20,861 nt of DNA from a virus, in the IMG/VR virus record IMGVR_UViG_3300047274_000148, positions 1-20,861 of that record; one strand, 5' to 3'. The notes below the pieces were generated by a model. That model did no database searches, had not been told where the DNA came from, and saw nothing but the letters and a program-made list of their open reading frames with translations. Shown here piece by piece: positions 5,599 to 12,100 of this stretch (position 1 is its first letter; every line of letters begins with the position of its first letter). A program made the position numbers and the translations under genes.

Positions 5599-6314
5599 GA
5601 GAGTTTACAAGAGAAAGTATCGTAGATTCGGCGGTTGTTTTTCATGATCAACTGAATAATAATCTATGGCAGGATAATGCTCTCAAACCCATAGTTAGAT
5701 ATAAATTACTCGAGATAGCCAAAGACTTTATAGAGTTCATTAACATACCGTCTATTAGGCTTAGAGACATAACAATTTCTGGATCTAACGCGGCCTATAC
5801 ATATACAGAAAATTCAGATATCGACCTACACCTAGTCGTTGATGTACCAACGGCCGCAAAGTTTCATTTGAAGCCTTTGTACGATGCAAAGAAAAATCAA
5901 TATAACTTTAATCACGATATAAAGATCAAAGGCATCGATGTCGAAGTTTATGTACAGCCTAGTGACGACGAGCATCACAGTGCTGGAATCTATTCAATTC
6001 TAGACGACAAATGGATCAGCGAGCCAGTTAAAGAAAAAGTTAATATCAGCGACAGTGATGTTGAAATTAAAGTAAGAAATTATCTTAATAAAATTAAATT
6101 AGCACTTCGATCTAGTGATATTGAAGTTGCTAATAAAGTAAAAGATAGATTAAACAGTTTACGTAAAACTGGCCTAGAAAGAGAAGGCGAGTTTTCGGTT
6201 GAGAATATTGCATTTAAAGTCTTGAGATCAAAGGGCTACATCGATCAACTAAGACAGCATATATACGATTTACAAGACAAGGCTCTAAGCCTGGAGAACA
6301 AACATGAAAATTAA
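5547..6314 (+). CDS. Second pol-beta-fold nucleotidyltransferase (about 255 aa)
   Basis: The signature is clear: G79-S80 then D91-x-D93 (SDIDLHLVVD) and D131 (GIDVEVYV), numbered from the TTG at 5547. The conserved block SIVDSAVVFHDQLN near residue 24 matches, from memory, the N-terminus of a widespread T4-like phage nucleotidyltransferase. The frame contains no ATG before that block. TTG 5547 (GGAG 4 nt upstream, inside the previous gene) is the best standard start; ATT 5574 after the overlap is another possibility. The substrate is unknown. The C-terminus is a helical, Lys-rich region overlapping the next gene by 11 bp. Confidence 0.8.
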   Translation: MDRTHRPCEINKVCWSLREFTRESIVDSAVVFHDQLNNNLWQDNALKPIVRYKLLEIAKDFIEFINIPSIRLRDITISGSNAAYTYTENSDIDLHLVVDVPTAAKFHLKPLYDAKKNQYNFNHDIKIKGIDVEVYVQPSDDEHHSAGIYSILDDKWISEPVKEKVNISDSDVEIKVRNYLNKIKLALRSSDIEVANKVKDRLNSLRKTGLEREGEFSVENIAFKVLRSKGYIDQLRQHIYDLQDKALSLENKHEN

Positions 6315-7416
6315 ACACGTTATTGAAGGGCTAAAAGATCCTAAGGATAATCCTTGTTGGAAGGGCTACAAACCAGTTGGAACTAAAAAGAAAAATGGTA
6401 AGACTGTACCTAACTGTGTGCCTAAAGAAAGTGTAGAAGAAGGATACGGAAGATACTACTGCTCTACAGATAAAAAGTGGAAAGAACGCAAAGGTCCTAA
6501 GCAGACTAGAGAAAGTGTGGCGGAAGGCTCTGAACCAAATGTAGAAGAGTTTTTTCAGAAAGTTGCACAAGAGGGTGACTACGACATGCTCTATGATGCT
6601 CAAATGGGCAAATATGGTAAAGAGATTGAACGAGCCGTCCAAGACATGTATGATAATGTCAGCATCAATAGTAGAATGCACCCCGATGATGACTTTGAGG
6701 AAATCTATGATCGTATGTTAGATATGATCGAAGACGACTACGGTGTAGTAGGCGAAGAAAACACAGCCAAAGTAACAGACATTAAACCCGGAGATACTGC
6801 TACTATCGACACGGGCACCGGTGTAACCACAACTGTAGATCTTAAGAAAAATCCAACGGCCTTAACCAAGGATCCAGAGTCAGGTAAACTAAAATTAACA
6901 ACCAATCCAATGAGCAATAAACCACCAGAGCAAGGTGGAGATTCTGCAGAACAGCCAATTAAACCAGGTGATGAGATTGAACTAGCTACAGAGGCTGAAA
7001 CTTCTGAAACAAACATACCTCCCATGCCTGATATCACAGGACTACAACCTGGACAAAGTAAAGATCTAGGCGACGGTGAAGCAGTTACATTAAACAGGGA
7101 CAGTACAGTATCTCTCAGCGGAGGATTTGGAACTATTGTTTACAGCAGCCAAGGAAAGCCTTTAAAATATATGCTTCCTCGTATGGGAGGTCTAGGAAAG
7201 ACTATCGACCTAACAACCAATAAAGCAACAACTTCATATAGTGCAGGTCCTATGAACATAACACAGGGTCCAGACGGCGAAGTCGATGCTGAGTACGACT
7301 TTGGAACTGCAAAGGCTAAAATGTCAAGAGATTCTCAGGGTAAGACTACGAGCAGTCTAACTGCTAGAGAAAGTGCCGACCTTGAAGCTATGCTACGTAT
7401 CGCAGGTCTAAAATGA
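6304..7416 (+). CDS. Probable virion-internal protein with short modular motifs (370 aa)
   Basis: ATG 6304 follows CTGGAGAACAAAC (GGAG). Near the N-terminus is DNPCWKGYKPVGTKKKNGK then VPNCVP (about residues 15-40), a module I recall in many T4-like marine phage proteins of likely capsid or prohead origin. Three copies of a basic-ESV/A-x-E tag follow (41-46, 69-74, 355-360). Residues about 75-150 are acidic and helical, 150-235 are low-complexity Thr/Pro/Gly-rich, and the rest is beta-prone and Gly/Ser/Thr-rich, ending LEAMLRIAGLK. There is no enzyme motif. An internal or core virion role is inferred from the shared modules. It ends in an ATGA overlap. Confidence 0.8.
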   Translation: MKIKHVIEGLKDPKDNPCWKGYKPVGTKKKNGKTVPNCVPKESVEEGYGRYYCSTDKKWKERKGPKQTRESVAEGSEPNVEEFFQKVAQEGDYDMLYDAQMGKYGKEIERAVQDMYDNVSINSRMHPDDDFEEIYDRMLDMIEDDYGVVGEENTAKVTDIKPGDTATIDTGTGVTTTVDLKKNPTALTKDPESGKLKLTTNPMSNKPPEQGGDSAEQPIKPGDEIELATEAETSETNIPPMPDITGLQPGQSKDLGDGEAVTLNRDSTVSLSGGFGTIVYSSQGKPLKYMLPRMGGLGKTIDLTTNKATTSYSAGPMNITQGPDGEVDAEYDFGTAKAKMSRDSQGKTTSSLTARESADLEAMLRIAGLK

Positions 7417-7616
7417 AAATAAACGAACTAGTACAAGGGTTTGAGATCTACACATCGAATGCTGAAAAGCAGATGTTAGAACAACTATCTACACCTCGAC
7501 CCTTGCATAGTTTTTCTGAAAACGATCAGTTCACGATCGAGTCGCTGATTAGAAAAAGTTTGGTAATTAAGATAGGAGACATTAATCCTAGAGTAATTGC
7601 TAATGAAATACACTAA
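7413..7616 (+). CDS. Small conserved phage protein (67 aa)
   Basis: ATG 7413 overlaps the upstream stop by 4 bp. The protein begins MKINELVQGFEIYTSNAEKQ and contains FTIESLIRKSLVIKIG and NPRVIANEIH. The pattern (N-terminal MKxNEL-GF, central E-LIRKSL, C-terminal ANEIH) is one I recall from small conserved genes of T4-like marine phages, with no known role. The last 14 bp overlap the next start. Confidence 0.8.
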   Translation: MKINELVQGFEIYTSNAEKQMLEQLSTPRPLHSFSENDQFTIESLIRKSLVIKIGDINPRVIANEIH

Positions 7617-8031
7617 ACAAGCCGAAAAATTAGAAAGATTTCTTGAAGACGAGTTTAAAAACAATATTAAACTTGTTGTAGTTTCTAAAGACGTTGTGAT
7701 CTACAAAAACTTTAAGATCACGAAGATTGCTAACGGCTGGCAATTAAGCTATAATAGTGGCGATAAAATTGCTGATTTTAAGCTAAAAGCCTGTGCGGCC
7801 TTGGCAGCTAAGTTTTATGATATTAATTCTATGCAACGAATTAATGAAATTAAAGCCCTAGATCTAGGATATTGGACTAACTATACGGATTCAACGATTT
7901 TTAAGATAAGAGCTGAAAATGCGTCGACTCTTGAAAAACGCGAGCTTTATTACTGTAGATGGGACATCACCAGACATAGAGCATTGAAGTATAAACAAGA
8001 AATTTCTCAAATGTTTAAGCAGAGCTTTTGA
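7603..8031 (+). CDS. Hypothetical protein (142 aa)
   Basis: ATG 7603 is preferred to an upstream TTG at 7597. It lies inside the end of the preceding gene and has only a weak GAG upstream, so translation probably depends on coupling. The protein has a basic helical N-terminus (MKYTKQAEKLERFLEDEF), a beta-rich middle (IKLVVVSKDVVIYKNFKITK), a helix with KACAALAAKFYD, and a basic C-terminus ending QMFKQSF. No family recognised. The TGA stop is directly followed by a TAAATA motif. Confidence 0.8.
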   Translation: MKYTKQAEKLERFLEDEFKNNIKLVVVSKDVVIYKNFKITKIANGWQLSYNSGDKIADFKLKACAALAAKFYDINSMQRINEIKALDLGYWTNYTDSTIFKIRAENASTLEKRELYYCRWDITRHRALKYKQEISQMFKQSF

Positions 8032-8037
8032 TAAATA
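8032..8037 (+). promoter_or_regulatory. Late-type promoter motif TAAATA
   Basis: TTTTGATAAATAAAAATAAC begins in the last codons of the upstream gene and lies 28 nt before the ATG at 8066, which has an AGGGA ribosome binding site. It is the same GATAAATAAA sequence as the minus-operon motif at 1686-1693. Confidence 0.5.
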
Positions 8038-8065
8038 AAAATAACAATCTTTCAGGGATTAAAAA

Positions 8066-8983
8066 ATGCAAGTTAAAGACCTTTCACATCCAAAAACAAC
8101 TAAAGCACTAAATGAAAGTGCGGCGAAACAATTTGGCTACAAATTAAATGTAGACGGCTTCACTATGGAACAACTTTGTTCAGCTAGAGATAATCTTGTT
8201 GAAAAGATTTCCCAGTTTGAAGTTAGCAAAAACTATGATGCTGTTTACGAGAATACAGATTATCAAAAGAATAGAATGTTCCTAGACATTATTACACAGG
8301 CTATCGCAGAGCGTACACTAAGCCCAGGCGAAGAAAAGAAGCGTGAAAAGTATGTTAAAGGCATGAAGAAAGTTAAGGGTGATTTTTCGAAACGCTATGG
8401 CGATAAAGGCGAAGAAGTCATGTACGCTACAGCGACTAAAATGGCAAAGAAAGAAAGTGTTGAAGAGGCAATGGATGTGCTACGCTCTGCACTTAATGAA
8501 AGAGTCTTAACAGAAGGCGAAGAAGAAAGAGCGGCTCTCATAATGAAAGCTCGCGACATGGTTGACAAGTTAACAGGCTGGTTAGAAGACACAGCTTCGC
8601 TAAAAGCAGAAGCACTATTAGAATTACTAGACTCTATAAGAGATGAATTAGGCTCAGATGTCAGCGCACAGTTCGCTGAGAAAGTAAAGCCAGCACTAGA
8701 AGAAGTTTATACAACATTAGAAACAAATCGTCAAGCTCTAGCACAGGCTGTAGCAGTTATCACAGGCGAAGAAGCCCCAACAATGGGAGCAGAAGGCGCA
8801 CCAGAACCTGCACCAGCAGAAGAAGAAGGTGCTGACCTTGAAGCTGATCTAGCATCCGCAGGTGATGAATTTGCGGCTAGCACACCAGCAACCGGTGGCG
8901 AAGAAGAAGCAGGTCGCGCAAAACGTGAAAGCGTCGAGCGTAGCCGCAGATTAGGCCAAATTTTAAGCTCAAAAAAAAACTAA
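8066..8983 (+). CDS. Probable virion-internal/core protein, zero-frame product (305 aa)
   Basis: ATG 8066 follows CAGGGATTAAAAA. Residues about 1-85 are a helical domain (AAKQFGYKLNVDGFTMEQL). A basic module at 88-130 (KKVKGDFSKRYGDKGEEVMY then ATATKMAKK) recurs, from memory, in T4-like marine phage internal proteins. Next come an ESVEE tag (130-134), an LTEGEEE site resembling a T4 prohead-protease site (L-x-E), a helical domain to about 245, and an acidic Ala/Pro/Glu linker (AEGAPEPAPAEEEGADLEA). It ends GRAKRESVERSRRLGQILSS-KKN-stop. The stop immediately follows a slippery A9C run and a hairpin, so a -1 fusion of 412 residues is also expected. A core or scaffold role is inference. Confidence 0.85.
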   Translation: MQVKDLSHPKTTKALNESAAKQFGYKLNVDGFTMEQLCSARDNLVEKISQFEVSKNYDAVYENTDYQKNRMFLDIITQAIAERTLSPGEEKKREKYVKGMKKVKGDFSKRYGDKGEEVMYATATKMAKKESVEEAMDVLRSALNERVLTEGEEERAALIMKARDMVDKLTGWLEDTASLKAEALLELLDSIRDELGSDVSAQFAEKVKPALEEVYTTLETNRQALAQAVAVITGEEAPTMGAEGAPEPAPAEEEGADLEADLASAGDEFAASTPATGGEEEAGRAKRESVERSRRLGQILSSKKN

Positions 8984-9012
8984 CTGAAGATACGGACGAT
9001 CTAGTCCGTATC
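8974..9012 (+). promoter_or_regulatory. Candidate programmed -1 ribosomal frameshift signal
   Basis: Nine A residues (8971-8979) followed by C contain the in-phase heptamer A AAA AAC (8974-8980). The zero-frame stop TAA is next (8981-8983). After an 8-nt spacer comes a perfect 9-bp stem, GATACGGAC (8989-8997) / GTCCGTATC (9004-9012), with a 6-nt loop. Slippage of -1 enters a frame open to 9303. No U-tract follows, so this is not a terminator. Transcript slippage on A9 would give the same fusion. Confidence 0.7.
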
Positions 9013-9303
9013 CTCTCTACTCTGCAGGGCCGCGCAGACAGCAAACGTACTACCGCTAAGTTCACATGGGACGCCTTGTCCAACATGTCTCAAAACCTTA
9101 CAGGTCAGCAAATTGACTATGAAGCGTTCAAGCTCGAATACGATAACAATCCACAGATTAAAAATCTAGTTAAGAGTTTCAACGGTCGTGGGCTAGTGAT
9201 CAAAACCAAAGCTAAAGACAAAGAAGAAGTTCGAAATAAGAAACCATCCGGTAATTCAGGTGCATTGGCCGCGGCCAATGCCGTGCTCAAGAGACCAGGT
9301 TGA
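8980..9303 (+). CDS. C-terminal extension reached by -1 frameshift (107 codons)
   Basis: From 8980 this frame reads LTEDTDDLVRILSTLQGRAD, then KFTWDALSNMSQ, IDYEAFKLEYDNNPQIKNLV and SFNGRGLVIKTK, ending in a Lys-rich tail and Ala-rich LAAANAVLKRPG. The FTWDAL...YEAFK...YD-NP-IKNLV...F pattern looks like a real conserved fold and begins well before the first possible starts (TTG 9076, ATG 9085), neither of which has a good Shine-Dalgarno. A separate short protein from 9085 is possible, but the frameshift signal just upstream fits better. A single-base sequencing error in the A9 run would also create this picture. The stop TGA lies within the -35 box of the next promoter. Confidence 0.65.
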   Translation, partial: LTEDTDDLVRILSTLQGRADSKRTTAKFTWDALSNMSQNLTGQQIDYEAFKLEYDNNPQIKNLVKSFNGRGLVIKTKAKDKEEVRNKKPSGNSGALAAANAVLKRPG

Positions 9304-9328
9304 CAGGTAGTGTCAAGTAATATATAAT
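9300..9328 (+). promoter_or_regulatory. Perfect sigma70 promoter with -35 inverted repeat, leaderless start
   Basis: TTGACA (9300-9305), 17-bp spacer, TATAAT (9323-9328): both boxes match the bacterial consensus exactly. The 7th base after the -10 is the A of ATG 9335, so the mRNA should start at the start codon. TTGACA-GGTAG-TGTCAA (9300-9316) is a perfect 6-bp inverted repeat over the -35 and could be an operator; a second repeat, AGTAA/TTACT (9316-9334), brackets the -10. The -35 contains the upstream TGA stop. Confidence 0.85.
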
Positions 9329-9334
9329 GTTACT

Positions 9335-10024
9335 ATGACCTTATTAAAACCTAAATTTGAATATAAATCTTTAACTAGAGACGAATCAACTGGCAAAAGA
9401 CTTTATGCAACACCAGATGGACACAAAGTTCCATCTGTTACTACTATCCTTGATAAAACCAAACCGGCAGAATCTAGAGAAGCCCTAGCTAGATGGCGGG
9501 CCGCAGTTGGAGCAGAAAAGGCACAACAGATTACCACAGAAGCCGCTAGCCGCGGAACTAGGATGCACACGTTCTTAGAGCGTTACATCAAAGGCGAAGA
9601 ACTTCCGGAATCCGTAACCAATCCCTATGCTCAACAAAGCCTTGTGATGGCCAAGAAAGTAATCACCCATGGCATGAATTTTGTTGATGAAGTTTGGGGT
9701 TCAGAAGTTCCTTTATACTTCCCCGAACTATATGCGGGAACTACTGACTGTGTAGGCGTACATCAAGGCGATGAAGCTATCCTAGATTTTAAGCAGACTA
9801 ACAAGCCTAAAAAGCGTGAATATATTGACGATTACTTTTTACAGTTAACAGCCTACGCTCTTGCACACAACGAAATCCACGGAACTAACATCCGCAAGGG
9901 TGTTATCCTAATGTGTTCAAAAGACTACGAGTATCAGGAGTTTATCTTAGAACCCAAGGATTTTGACTACTGGACAGAACGTTGGTGTGCTAGGGTATCA
10001 GAATACTACAAGCTAAACAGCTAA
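9335..10024 (+). CDS. PD-(D/E)XK (RecB/Cas4-like) nuclease (229 aa)
   Basis: The RecB-family nuclease pattern is complete: a GTRMHTF block with H78, GTTDCVG with D138, AILDFKQT with D151 and K153 (the D...DxK core), and the downstream QLTAYA block with Q170. The N-terminal part includes VPSVTTILD, common in phage members of this family. It should be a Mg-dependent DNA nuclease acting in replication, recombination or host DNA breakdown; no Cas4-type cysteine cluster is visible. No ribosome binding site is present, matching a leaderless mRNA from the sigma70 promoter directly upstream, and suggesting early expression by host polymerase. Confidence 0.9.
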   Translation: MTLLKPKFEYKSLTRDESTGKRLYATPDGHKVPSVTTILDKTKPAESREALARWRAAVGAEKAQQITTEAASRGTRMHTFLERYIKGEELPESVTNPYAQQSLVMAKKVITHGMNFVDEVWGSEVPLYFPELYAGTTDCVGVHQGDEAILDFKQTNKPKKREYIDDYFLQLTAYALAHNEIHGTNIRKGVILMCSKDYEYQEFILEPKDFDYWTERWCARVSEYYKLNS

Positions 10025-10047
10025 ATATCCTATATAGAGGGATATTT
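10022..10047 (+). promoter_or_regulatory. Late-type promoter inside a hairpin that covers the ribosome binding site
   Basis: TAAATA (10022-10027) overlaps the TAA stop of the nuclease gene. AAATATCC (10023-10030) and GGATATTT (10040-10047) form a perfect 8-bp stem with a 9-nt loop, and the GAGGGA binding site (10037-10042) of the fibre gene lies partly in the right arm. Read-through RNA from the nuclease promoter would have a masked site. RNA started at this late motif (about 10034) would lack the left arm. Confidence 0.6.
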
Positions 10048-10049
10048 CA

Positions 10050-11639
10050 ATGGCTGTTTATCAGATTTCACGCATACAAATCCGTAGAGGTAAGAAAAAC
10101 GAGGGCACTGGCATGCCTCAGCTTGCTGGTGGAGAACTAGCTTGGGCTATTGATACACAAGAGCTATACATTGGTAGCGGCTCTGTGAGCGATGGTGCTC
10201 CGGCGGTTGGAAACACAAAGATCTTAACAGAATATGATAATATTTTAGATCTAGCAGAACAGTATCAGTATAAGTCCAACAACGCTGACATACAGACCGG
10301 AACAGATGCTAATTACCCAGTTAGACGAACTCTGCAAGATAGACTAGATGATCGAGTTTCTGCGGCGGCCTACGGCATTGTAGCAGACGAAACCGATCAA
10401 GCTGAAAAGATACAAAATGCGATTGATAACTTATTTTTAAACCCTGCAAACGTTTCTGAAACATCCAGCAGAGTTATTTTAGAATTTGCTCCAGGGACCT
10501 ATGTAATAAATCAAACAATCTACATTCCAAGTAATACTACTATCCTAGGCAGTGGTATTGAAAAGACTGTGTTTGCATTTACAGGAACTGGCCCAGTATT
10601 TGAATTTATCAATGATACATCCTCACCATTGGATAGAAATACAGTTGACGGCATCGAATACAACTACCAACCTAAATTTATTTCAATGAAGAACTTTTCT
10701 GTGACCACAATCGACGTTGCAGAAATTTTAAGATTGTACTCAGTTAGAGATTCACAATTTGAAAACATTAGAGCTACTGGTACTTGGGAATCCGCCGACG
10801 GAAATGAAAGCGGAAGCATCGGATTGGGTTTATATGCGTTCAGCAACTCAGTCACCTGCCAAAGAAATAAATTTGTAAATGTTACTGCGGATGGTTTCTG
10901 CTACGGCGTTTATTCTAAGACAGATATTTTTAATAACACGTTCGATGACTGCAAGTTTCAAAATGCGCAGTATGGCATAGCATTTGGTATCGGAACTAAC
11001 GGAAGCTCGACCGGTGAGGTGTATGGTCCAAGAAAGAATATAATCAAGAATTGTTTATTTGAAACGATCGATAGACAGGGTATCATAGTCGATACTGGCT
11101 ACGGAAATAGATCTAGAGGAAATACATTTATTGACGTAGGCAATGACGGTGGTGGAAATTCTAACAATACCTACAGTCAGATTACTTTTACCCAACCTGG
11201 TAATACTAGTAATCAAGACAACTTCGATCGAGCCATCGACCTAGCTTCAGATAATTGGACTGATCCGTATCTTGCAGAAGTTGAAGGATCTGTTTTCAGA
11301 TCAGACTTTGAAACTAAACAAATAAACATCACACAGAGTCCAACTCCAGTTGAAGCGTTTAGAATACCAGTAAACAAAAATACTGGAATCATTATCAACT
11401 ATGTATTCAAAAGCACAGCTTATGATCAAATGCGTTCAGGAAAGTTAACTGTAGCAGTTGACTATGCAAACAGCACTATTCAATTAGTTGACGACTTTGA
11501 GTACACAGGAACCATCGGTGAAGAAGAAAACCTAATGTTTTCATCTAGTCTCGTTGATGATAATATCATCATTTACTATGCAAACGACAACGTTGGCGAC
11601 TCTGCAACATTAACCTATACACATAGCACACTCAGTTAA
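10050..11639 (+). CDS. Tail-fibre/spike-like protein with beta-helix (529 aa)
   Basis: ATG 10050 has GAGGGA upstream. The N-terminus, YQISRIQIRRGKKNEGTGMP then QLAGGELAWAIDTQELYIGS, is the typical attachment module of phage fibre and structural proteins (ELAWAxDTxxLYIG). Residues about 105-360 resemble a pectate-lyase-like right-handed beta-helix: SRVILEFAPGTYVINQTIYI, then repeating N-x-F/I turns such as NKFVNVTADG, NTFDDCKFQNAQYGIAFG and KNIIKNCLFETIDRQG. The C-terminal region is beta-rich without an obvious chaperone domain. It is likely a host-recognition or glycan-binding virion component. No catalytic residues could be assigned. Confidence 0.85.
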   Translation: MAVYQISRIQIRRGKKNEGTGMPQLAGGELAWAIDTQELYIGSGSVSDGAPAVGNTKILTEYDNILDLAEQYQYKSNNADIQTGTDANYPVRRTLQDRLDDRVSAAAYGIVADETDQAEKIQNAIDNLFLNPANVSETSSRVILEFAPGTYVINQTIYIPSNTTILGSGIEKTVFAFTGTGPVFEFINDTSSPLDRNTVDGIEYNYQPKFISMKNFSVTTIDVAEILRLYSVRDSQFENIRATGTWESADGNESGSIGLGLYAFSNSVTCQRNKFVNVTADGFCYGVYSKTDIFNNTFDDCKFQNAQYGIAFGIGTNGSSTGEVYGPRKNIIKNCLFETIDRQGIIVDTGYGNRSRGNTFIDVGNDGGGNSNNTYSQITFTQPGNTSNQDNFDRAIDLASDNWTDPYLAEVEGSVFRSDFETKQINITQSPTPVEAFRIPVNKNTGIIINYVFKSTAYDQMRSGKLTVAVDYANSTIQLVDDFEYTGTIGEEENLMFSSSLVDDNIIIYYANDNVGDSATLTYTHSTLS

Positions 11640-12070
11640 TGCTGACAGCCGAGAAAGCTTCTCAAAAAAGACTAACATCGTGGTATGACCTCAGGCAACG
11701 GATAGAGTTATCCTCGAATCCGTTTGAAGAGGTCAGTAAATATTTCTCACGACTGCCTAGAGTCAAAATCTACACCGATCCATACGACAGCTCAACATGG
11801 CCGTCACCATGGGAACTCATAGATGAAAATGAATATTGTGAATTCAACATCATATTGGGTATTTGTTATACTATTCAATTAACTGAGCGTTTTAAACATG
11901 TTCAGCCAAAGATAAATGTGGCCATTGACAATATCAATAAAACTGTTTATTATTTGTTGATTATTGATGATAAAGTATATGGTTACGCCAATGAAGAATG
12001 GACTACCATAGATCAACTTCCAACTACGCTGAAGATGCAAAAGATCTATGCTATGAAACCTCTTCACTAA
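11639..12070 (+). CDS. Conserved hypothetical protein downstream of fibre (143 aa)
   Basis: ATG 11639 shares one base with the fibre stop (TAATG) and has no Shine-Dalgarno, so translation is probably coupled. The protein contains TDPYDSSTWPSPWELIDENE followed by CEFNIILGICYTIQLTERF, a pattern I recall from a conserved partner of fibre genes in T4-like marine phages. It is soluble, mixed alpha/beta, with no catalytic motif. Position and coupling suggest a virion or fibre-assembly role; this is inference. Its stop overlaps the TAAATA motif before nrdA. Confidence 0.85.
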   Translation: MLTAEKASQKRLTSWYDLRQRIELSSNPFEEVSKYFSRLPRVKIYTDPYDSSTWPSPWELIDENEYCEFNIILGICYTIQLTERFKHVQPKINVAIDNINKTVYYLLIIDDKVYGYANEEWTTIDQLPTTLKMQKIYAMKPLH

Positions 12071-12073
12071 ATA
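12068..12073 (+). promoter_or_regulatory. Late-type promoter motif TAAATA before nrdA
   Basis: ACTAAATATTG overlaps the TAA stop (12068-12070) of the upstream gene and lies 27 nt before the nrdA ATG. A weak 5-bp stem (TCTTC/GAAGA) surrounds it. The only ribosome-binding-like sequence before ATG 12101 is the purine run AGAAAGAG. Confidence 0.4.
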
Positions 12074-12100
12074 TTGTTCCAGAAGAAAGAGAAAAATCAG

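Noticed and set aside
6331-7037. Minus-strand ORFs opposite the 370-aa gene
   Set aside because: Antisense shadows; the plus frame has recognised modules and a ribosome binding site.
8026-8064. A similar hairpin before the 8066 gene (TTTTGAT/ATTAAAA)
   Set aside because: Seven AT-rich pairs including G-U with a 25-nt loop; too weak to claim.
8989-9012. The 9-bp hairpin as an intrinsic terminator
   Set aside because: No U-tract follows on the plus strand (CTCTCTACTC); on the minus strand the T9 run is separated by 8 nt. The frameshift role fits better.
12061-12086. A promoter-in-hairpin switch before nrdA like those at 10022 and 19654
   Set aside because: Only a 5-bp stem with a 16-nt loop, not clearly covering a ribosome binding site.
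12074-12100. TTG start for NrdA 9 codons upstream
   Set aside because: It lacks a binding site and adds a non-homologous Lys-rich stretch; ATG 12101 starts directly before the ATP-cone.
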